Assembly (NCBI GenBank): GCA_949987705.1
Contig: OX465281.1
Span: 80,628,543 to 80,692,542 of the forward strand
Length of the DNA: 64,000 nt
From: Thereva unica
Taxonomy: Eukaryota; Arthropoda; Insecta; Diptera; Therevidae
Reading direction: 5' to 3'
The notes under the pieces are model-generated. The model searched no databases, was not told the origin of the DNA, and saw only the letters and a list, made by a program, of their open reading frames with translations. This document shows, in pieces, positions 45,163 through 64,000 of this stretch (positions are counted from its first letter, which is position 1; the number at the start of each line of letters is the position of its first letter). A program made the position numbers and the translations under genes.

Positions 45163-45779
45163 AAGTAATGAATATGAACAAAGTTACATTTGTAAAAATA
45201 TTAAATAATAAAAATTAGTAATTTGTTTTTTTGTTAGTTGTTTTGGGTTTTTTAATTGAATTTCTAAACCAATGAAATTCCTAGCAATAATTTCCAACGC
45301 AAAATATCGCTAAATAAATTGCTTGTATAATTCTCGAGGTTCTATCAACATTATTTTTATAATTATTTCACTATCTCAATCTTTTTAATACATGCGTAGC
45401 ATTAGAACTGTGTTGTAGCATATCGGCTTACAAAGTTTCAAATTTTGTTCATATTAGCAGTTATTATGTCTCTTTTCAAAACAGCGAATTATGAACAACC
45501 TTTGTCTGGTGGCTGTATGCTTGTATAATACAAGCCATATGCAATTTTCAATTTTTTTGAGTTTGGCACGGGCCAACAATAATAGGCAGGCTTTGTTCAA
45601 TTTTGTATTACAGCTGGTTGAAAAGCCGTATAGATTTTTGCGCGAAAATAGGTTAATTTGTTTTTGGAGTTGTTTTACTTTCCTTGATCGAAGAGGAAAT
45701 TTTAGAAAAAAAACAAACAATACTTGAGTCAAATAAATCACAAAAAATTGATTACTTGTCTGCATACATCCTAAAGTAA

Positions 45780-46703
45780 CCCGCCGTCTATATACGAGAC
45801 ATATTTTCTGTTTTGACATCTGTCCTGCAATATGTCTCGTGTGGACCACAGAAATCTTCATGTCAAGACATGAGAACAGAAGCCACTGACATATAATAAT
45901 GGACTGCTCATCTGAAATTATTCCATACAAATCGATGGCACCCAAAAGTATAGTTGTCGCACTCATCCATAGACCCCCAAACTGACAAGTAAAAACAGAC
46001 CTGATTTTATATTGTCCCTTTTGCACTAGTGATGTTTATATCTTTTACTCTTTTCCCCATAGACCCCCGGATTTTGACATACAGAATGTCAGTTGCTAAA
46101 ACAGGCGTTAAGAACTTAAATCAGATACACATAAAATTTGGAAATTAATGAAAAAAAGGCATTTTAAAAGGTGAAAAAGTGAAAATAGTGTTTATTAATT
46201 TTTTTAAACAAAATATTTGTATTATTTTAATGTTTTAAGTACGTATTTAAAAAAAATGTAAATTTCAAAAGTGATTCCGGTGTTTACATGGAGTGCAAAA
46301 AGGTTTGTAGCCTATGGAACAAATTGGTGCCATGAAAAATTCCTCATGAGCTGTCCATTCTATATGTCAGTGACAGAAGCCCAGACAGAAATGAAGATAG
46401 ATTTTTGACAATTGTGAAATAGAAAACGGCAACTTCTTATAATTTAGGTGTTTATCGAATTATTTGTATGCGTGTCATAAGACTAATGTCACTATTAGAT
46501 TTCTGAATTTTAAATTGCTTCGCACATTTTCAAAAACCCAAATTTTTTTTTAAGTTTGCAACGTGCACCACGTATGTATCATGTATTTTCCTCCCTATAC
46601 TACTAATTTTGCACACATGTTGCTCCTTTGAATAGTTTTTAAAAACCAAATGGCATAACAGTCTTTGTACACACCAGAAAATCTGTCTCGTCTAGACGAC
46701 GGG
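45780..46703. mobile_element. 924-bp TIR element (PIF/Harbinger-like) holding a nested MITE
   Basis: Left end CCCGCCGTCTATATACGAGA and right complement CCCGTCGTCTAGACGAGACA, both continuing to ATTTTCTG, flanked by TAA (45777-45779 and 46704-46706). Its interior is interrupted by the 489-bp element with 8-bp duplications. A 190-codon minus-strand frame (45454-46026) crosses the boundary and shows no recognisable domain. Confidence 0.7.
45884..46372. mobile_element. 489-bp hAT-like MITE, 8-bp target duplication ACAGAAGC
   Basis: Ends CACTGACATATAATAATGG and complement CACTGACATATAGAATGG. Exact 8-bp direct repeat ACAGAAGC at 45876-45883 and 46373-46380. CA..TG termini and an 8-bp duplication fit hAT. 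Confidence 0.87.
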
Positions 46704-46706
46704 TAA

Positions 46707-47785
46707 AGATCCAGTTTTTCTGTAATTAGTACCAAATCGAAAAGAACATCACGTACATCTCATTTGTGGCTTGGAGTTAATTAAGTACGTTAAGTACAAA
46801 GTGAATTTCAAGCCAAAGCTATATCTAGCTTGGCAAAAATTACGTAGTTTTTGTCTGTGGAGTCGTGAAAACAGCCCTTAACTGCCCAGAGTATGCTCGT
46901 GTAAATCATACCAAAATGTTTTAAAAAGTTATTTGACAGCCTCAAACGAGGTTGAGTTTGTAATGAACAATTTTGTTCCATGTTAGTGAGACTAAAAAAT
47001 ACGCCAAACCAAATTATAAAGGAAAACCCAACGAATTAGGATTAAGGAAATTTAAAAGGCCGGCTTTCAGAGCATATTTGGTTCCAAGAAATAGCGAAGT
47101 GCTCCACTCGATTATGCAAAACGTATTGCTGGAAAAGGCCGCTGCTTACTCATCTTTATTCCTAATTTTTCTGCTGTGGTGCTCGAAAATGTTGATCTCA
47201 ATCGATCCTAATGCAATCCTATGACAATTTTCATTTTTCGCAATAAAAAATACAGCATTAGACGGAAATTGGATTAAACTAAATCAATTCCTCTTCAAAT
47301 CCCAATTTTTTTAGATGAATTTCAGAAGGGCAGGGATCACGTGTGTAAATGTTCTTAAGATTGATGTCCACGTTGTACTATTTCATAAAGAAAACGTATA
47401 AGATATAGCGGGCTTACATTGCAAAATTCTCAACCCATGTTAAATTTTATGCACAAAATTTGGTTTCGCAAGGTTCCATAAAATATGCGGAATTTAGAAT
47501 TATTACATATAATAATAACTTGAAACTAGGAAAGGGAATTGCGTGTTTTTTTACAAAACGAGAGCCAAGGGTTATGCCTTGCTACCGCCGACGTTCCTCT
47601 CGTAAAACGCAATGTCTAGTTAGTTAACGGTAATCGTTACTATTATGAGACCATTCCACTATACTGTGCTCATTTTCAAAGATTCGTGAACTTTCCATGA
47701 CATCATTCCTGAAAATGTAGAATCGCAATCAGTCACACACCAACTAATACCCAAGTATCAAATATAGGACAGACTCCTTTGGATA
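46707..47785. other. Non-coding stretch, nothing recognised
   Basis: An 83-codon frame at 46973-47224 begins plausibly (VSETKKYAKPNYKGKPNELG) but I recognise no family. Left unannotated. Confidence 0.4.
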
Positions 47786-47788
47786 TTG

Positions 47789-48012
47789 GGGCCTATTCTG
47801 CAATTTTTCATAAAATATTATTTTATGTTATGATGATAAAATTTCTTCATAAAATTCTTCTTTATGTTATGAAGCATAACAGGAAATATTTTATGTTATG
47901 ATGCATAAAAGAAAATAAAATTTGTCGGACAGAATAGGATTTTAGAGAATTCTTTTATTTTATGGTATAATATAACATAAAATGATAAAATTTTACCGAC
48001 AGAATAGGCCCC
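47789..48012. mobile_element. 224-bp MITE with GGGGCCTATTCTG ends, ATT flanks
   Basis: Inverted ends GGGGCCTATTCTG and CAGAATAGGCCCC, flanked by ATT (47786-47788 and 48013-48015). The interior is made of TTTATGTTATGATG-like words that can pair with themselves, and an extra ACAGAATAGG lies at about 47930. Confidence 0.85.
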
Positions 48013-48015
48013 ATT

Positions 48016-48840
48016 ATCTAGGAGTTTGTAGTATCCAATTAATTGTATGCTCTGCTCGGTAGAGCGATAAAGCCAAGTTGGTTATGTCGACTGTCTACAA
48101 TTTTTATCTGTATATCTTCATCGTTTTTAGTTTAGTTTTATTAAGACATTGTCCTTCGCCTTCTACTTTCCTAACTTATTACCTTTATATGGTCTCTACT
48201 CTGTATAAAAGTTCCCGTCTCTTCTTTCTGGCCGTCGCCTTCGAACGTAGCAGAGGAAACATTTCCTGTTAGACCACCGTTCGGTGGCGGTAGTGTTGGA
48301 TAGAGCTGATGTCTGTCACTTTTTTCCTATTCTTTCTGACGCGAGTTCGCCAATCAGTATTGCACTCTATGCTTGATTGATAGAATCGACCACAGTACAA
48401 AGAGGTCCAATATCTGAGCTCTATACCAACTTAAAACAAACTTCTATTTAAAAAAAAGCTTACCTGCAGGTTCAGCTACTCGATTAAATCAAACGCTTAA
48501 GGCCATTCTCTCACTGCACCTTATTTTCGATTGTACTTATATCGCTTTGTCTTTGGCATGAATCTGTTTGAGGTAATCTAAAATTACCAGAAGGCTATTT
48601 CGCAATGTCACTAGTAAGCTTAGTTCGAAGGGATATAGAATATAAAAAAGGTTAAGAGGAGTTTGGTGGTGCTAAAGGAGAAGGCGAAGAACCTTGCTTT
48701 TGGATTTTGAGGCAGTCCAGAAGGATTGTTTCACAGTTGTTTGTCAAGAACACGAGTGCTTCGTTTTAGAGACAATAAATTTTAAAGCATTTTGCAGTTC
48801 CAATCGAAAATGAGTTTGATATGTCTACTAATGGAATACA
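48016..48840. other. Non-coding stretch, possibly non-LTR remnants
   Basis: No supported gene. It lies next to the reverse-transcriptase fragment at 48844 and may include its decayed 3' portion. Confidence 0.4.
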
Positions 48841-48843
48841 CGG

Positions 48844-49083
48844 TCATGAGACAAGATCAAGCACAGGGTGGATTTGCATTAACGAAAGCATTGGAACAAA
48901 GTAGAATACTGCCATCAGCGAAGCTGTGGAGTGTGTTAAGAGGGCCGTAAGGTAGCTTATAAAGACTAGCGATAGGGCAGGAAATAGACCTGAGCCCTGG
49001 CAGACACCGGCAGAGATAGATTTAACGCTATTTCGTAAGACCTGTGTACAATGATCAACGCCGGTAGCTAAGATTTTAGCCAA
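48844..49083 (-). pseudogene. Non-LTR reverse-transcriptase fragment
   Basis: The minus frame reads SVKSISAGVCQGSGLFPALS followed by LVFISYLTALLTHSTAS. This aligns with the RT palm segment GVPQGSxLSPxLFxxFINDL of jockey/R1/I-type polymerases. The FADD box that should follow is not intact. Identification rests on one motif block. Confidence 0.5.
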
Positions 49084-49864
49084 CCGAGGTTCCTTACTTT
49101 GTCAAAGCCTTGGAGTTACCTAGATCAACCAACCCTGATTGACGCAAGTAATGTACGCTTTGATTCAGACGTTCGCTTCGACAAATTAAAAGGTCGCCAG
49201 AACATTTTTATCTAAATTAACATTTGCGTCTAAAACCACCTACGAACTAAAGATCCTGGGAGTGATTTATCATTGTTTTGAATGCAAAGTCCTCGACAAG
49301 TACACTTAATAGTAGTAATTCAGCAGCGCGGCTGTAAGAACATCGACATAACGGCGGGCAAATCTATGTAATTCCTTATCTCAATTTTAAAAAGCACTTT
49401 AGTTGCCATTTGAAGAAATTAAAACGAGGCCTAAAATTTGGTTACTATTTAGAACCACAAGCTTGCTGTTAATTATTATCTCCGTGTTTTTCGAGAAAGT
49501 AGAATTGCTATTGGCTATATAAATCTTTTTCTCCTGTATATTTCTCATTGATTACCTCCTCAAAAATAATGCATCTGAATTATGTTAAATGAGGAAAGGT
49601 TTTTCACTTCTTAAAAGCACCTTCTACTCCCAATAATTCTCTCTACTATTAGTAAAGAAGCTTGCGTTGTTTACTATATAACACAAAACTTGCAAACGGG
49701 CTACTTGTAATAAAAAAGCAACGGGTTAATTTGCAAAAGCAAAGTTAATTTTTGCAATTTTCACAATTTCCTTAAATTTACGCAATTTTGAATAAATTCT
49801 AAAATATATATTTAAATATAAAGTAACACTCATACTTCATACATTAAGTTAGTAAAAATGGTTT
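49084..49864. other. SERCA downstream region, probable 3' UTR near 49865
   Basis: The SERCA stop codon is at 49865-49867 on the minus strand, so its 3' UTR lies below this. I could not place a poly(A) site; no canonical AATAAA on the minus strand was seen in the first several hundred bases. Confidence 0.4.
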
Positions 49865-60853
<10,989 letters not shown>

Positions 60854-60872
60854 TTTGTATTATCTGGCTAAT
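60854..60872 (-). other. SERCA 5' UTR part of exon with start codon
   Basis: Upstream of the ATG on the minus strand, an acceptor (TTCAATTTATAG) ends at 60873. The 19 nt between it and the ATG are therefore UTR, and at least one non-coding 5' exon must lie further upstream (above 60.9 kb). Confidence 0.7.
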
Positions 60873-60873
60873 C

Positions 60874-63800
60874 TATAAATTGAAAAAATACATATTTTAC
60901 TTCTCTGTAATGAATTTCAAAAATTAATAAGACACAAAAAATGAAAAATAGATTTTATAACCAAAACGCGGTATAAAGCATAAAACGTTTGAACTGAATT
61001 AAACATTCTAATGTTTCCGAATTGAATCTCGCTATCATTTTAATAACACTTATAATAGAAACATCCGAGACCTTTTTTAAATATCATATAAAAACCCGAT
61101 GCTCAACTAATAATGGCATAACTTATAAAAGGTTAAATAGGAAATATGTATGTATTTAGAGATCTACTGTAAAATCATATCGGATTTTTGTACATGCCAG
61201 AAATGATCTCTATATAAATTTTGGTATCTTGCCCTCAAGAATTCATACATATAAAATAGGCATCCGAGTTTTTTTAAAAAGCCCACAATTTTATAGATAT
61301 TTAAGACATGTACTAATAGTCCACAGTATAGGGCCCCTTTTTTAATTAGTAATAGCATGCTGAAATTTCGTTATTTGCAAAAATTCTCAATAGTGGTTCT
61401 AATGAAAAGCGTGGAGATGTCAGTTTGATGATAAAAAAATTTATTAGTAACTATTAGCTTGTTAGTTAATCAAGAGAACTAAAAAAAGGTAGTCCTACAA
61501 AATTGATGTTCCAACCGAAGGGTCGCCGCCCCAACATGTGCAAATAACTAAGTCATAAAGAATTACTAATAACAAGCTGATTTTTTCATTGCTAACAACC
61601 ATAAACATTTTATTTACTTTTACTTGTTGCATCAGCTATAGATGTAAAACAGTTGTTATGGTAGATCGAGTAATCGTAGTGTATTTGTGAAAAATAGAGA
61701 TATCTAGCAGGGAGGGAGCAAACTCAGAGCGCTGCAACCAGATAAATTAATATATTTTCCTGACGGAACAGGAGAAAGCTATAACACGATAAGCAATGAC
61801 TAGTATTTTATTTGTTTACTTGCAGTTATGTTCAATCAACCCTAATCACTGTTCTAGATTTAGCAGATCCAACTATCCCTCTGGGAACTTCCGAATGGAA
61901 CAATTTTCGAAAATAATATGATTAATTTTATAATAGAAATGCACATAATGAATGAAATGTTTCTACTGCTTCTTAATAATAGACAAGGTTCCGTTGATAA
62001 GAACATTCAGGAGAATCATGGTTTGTATATCTTTTCCAGATGAGTTTCCAACATCAATTGATGTTGTTGAGTAAGCAACTATCATATGTATATGATTTAG
62101 AATTTGAGATTCCCAATTTTTGCTTCTCTATATGAGTGGTTAGGCTTATTCTTTGCCTAACCTAACATTTCTGAATGTAGGACCATTGATTTCGAATACC
62201 GATCTCCAATTCGACTCTTCCCGTGGCCTTGTACTCCAGTTTCTGAGGTTGCATCAAGGGCAGTTACCTAATACGTGTAATATAAAAAAATTTATGCCTA
62301 TAAGTACAAGCGATCTATTGTTAAATGGAATGTTTTGTTAAAAATATTTTATCACTATTTACTACAATCATTATAAGTCGTATAATGATACTTTACGGCA
62401 TCTATACTGATATTGACGAATTACAGCAAAGACAAGATATTCAGAATTGCAAAGTTCCACGTTATGAATAAATGAAGTCAGTCAACTTCAAGACAAAATA
62501 ATCGTGTCGCTACATTCACCTGCAATTAGTTATTGCCTAGTTTAAGAGAAGAGAAAGGGTGATGTTTTTTTTGCAAAATCAGCAGAACTGTAATTGGTCA
62601 AATAATTTGTGAAAATATAAACCAAATAAAAATACCGTAATTTATTTGGAAAGCCCTTTATTTGTAAATTTATAATACAATTTGGGTTTCCTATATCAAT
62701 TTCTAGTAATAATATAGTTAAGCTAGACACTGCACTAGGACACGTTGTAAAATTTTGGAAAAGCTTAGCATCAAATTAAAATGCCTGCCAGACGTTACAC
62801 ATGACCGTCGGGTGAGATTTATTTTAGCTATCACTTACTCACAAAAAAGAGGCACTTTCAATTCCTGATCCATATCCTCTTATTAATACATGTATGAAAT
62901 AAGTATAACCAAAAATAGATTAAGAATTATCTTTTATTTTTAGTTAAAATGCGATTTTGAGATATTGATTTTGCAATAATACTATTGCTACACGAATTTT
63001 ATTTTTTTTGTGCAAAATTTGTTGAGAGTAAGCACTTAAAGCATGATGTTGACATTTGTCGAGACAAGCAGTTTTAACAGATTTATGTACAGGTTTTTAT
63101 AAAACTAGATTGACAATTCTTTGGTTTATAAAAAAACTACGCACGTTTGAATCAACTAGCAGCTTAATTTTAATATTATTCTTACGAGTAACTGAATAAG
63201 AATTAAGATGGTAATTTTATATATCAATAATAAATAAACCAAACAATAGTATAGCAATAACAATAAATAGAAATAAAAATATTTTGTAATCGAGTTACAT
63301 ACATTGTCATGGGAATATCAACAGATCTTAGTGCCAGAAATAGTGTACCAGAAGATACAGCATGATCCGTGTTAACCAAAAATAATAAATTTCGTTTTTC
63401 GCAAGTGTGGTTACATTTTGTACACTAAAAAACAATCACCATCTTCATTTCTAACCCAAAAATATATTAATGAATTTAGTTATATTTCGAAAAATTTCAT
63501 AAGTTTTATTTTGCAATGGACACGACTCAAGTCACTCCTGTTGACATATTCGTGAAGCTTATGTCATAACTGCTTATCTAGTCAAGCAAAAATTATATTT
63601 TGAAGTATATTTTCAAGTCACGGCATATCTGCCTAAATTTTTGCACATTCTAACATCAACTAAACTTAATTTTGAGAATACTAGAAATATTATAACACCA
63701 ATAAAAGGCATCGAGACTGATGGAAACACAAAAAAAAATATGGAAATTTCTTCGTTAACAGTACTCTACCTAAATACGTTATAAACACGTCGAAAAACAC

Positions 63801-64000
63801 CGCACTATTTTGAACTCTACTATATTCAATTTGAGCTAGTTAAGGCAGCCCTTGAAACTAACTTTTTCATCTCGACAAATAGCTACCTTGCCTTGTTCTA
63901 GCGATTCATCGAAATCAAATATTATATAACAAGAAAGTTAACACACACACTAAATTGTTGAAGTCATTCAAATCACGTTACCATGCACTAAATTAAAATG
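60874..64000. other. Probable SERCA 5' non-coding/intron region; no gene recognised
   Basis: No coding exon, RNA gene or bounded element was identified. The first SERCA exon and promoter may lie here or beyond the window. Possible minus-strand donor-like sites (for example CTCGTAAG near 63180) cannot be verified from sequence alone. Confidence 0.4.

Noticed and set aside
45454..46026. 190-codon minus-strand frame
   Set aside because: It crosses the end of a TIR element and the nested hAT-like MITE, with no recognisable domain; it looks like a chance frame.

Overview
This window looks like insect nuclear DNA. It has low GC, GT-AG introns, and one conserved animal gene in a dense field of insect-type mobile elements (Helitron, P/THAP9-type, jockey-type, RTE-like, Ty3/Gypsy, hAT-like and many MITEs). 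I cannot fix the insect order from sequence alone. No prokaryotic operon, CRISPR array, rRNA or clear functional tRNA was seen.

The only confident host gene is a sarco/endoplasmic reticulum Ca2+-ATPase (SERCA, ATP2A/Ca-P60A family) on the minus strand, 60853 down to 49865. It has nine coding exons (118, 18, 83, 105, 2067, 116, 237, 118 and 201 nt) that join in frame to 1020 codons plus a stop. A non-coding 5' UTR exon is implied upstream of 60872. The three 5' introns are 0.9-3.7 kb; two of them carry nested transposons, including a 1.5 kb foldback element with an 8-bp target duplication. The five 3' introns are only 49-68 bp.

Layout: 1-4.7 kb, nested non-LTR elements A and B plus a third fragment. 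4.7-5.1 kb, low-complexity tract. 5.6-7.2 kb, three MITEs. 7.2-10.9 kb, a Gypsy-type LTR and leader split by a 2.95 kb TIR element that itself holds a 254-bp MITE. 11.25-16.35 kb, Helitron sequences arranged as a giant inverted repeat around (TA)n and carrying 128-bp minisatellites. 16.4-17.65 kb, a transposase relic. 17.7-19.3 kb, a foldback element. 19.6-21 kb, a 118-bp repeat array. 21.1-27.7 kb, a P/THAP9-type transposase pseudogene split by a jockey-type element, a 1.0 kb TIR element with 147-bp repeats, and a 1.65 kb foldback element. 28.4-30.75 kb, reversed jockey and TIR-element pieces with an inserted copy of element A. 30.75-38.8 kb, a decayed Gypsy provirus whose gag holds two nested TIR elements and whose 3' LTR holds a second copy of element B. 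39-49 kb, mostly unannotatable AT-rich DNA with about ten MITEs, several nested. 49.9-60.9 kb, SERCA. 60.9-64 kb, probable SERCA 5' non-coding sequence.

The main biological theme is repeated nesting of elements with readable target-site duplications, so relative insertion order can be read directly. The second theme is three foldback elements over 1.5 kb, one inside a transcribed intron of an essential gene, which could yield long hairpin RNA. The third is a minisatellite monomer shared by two structurally unrelated elements.
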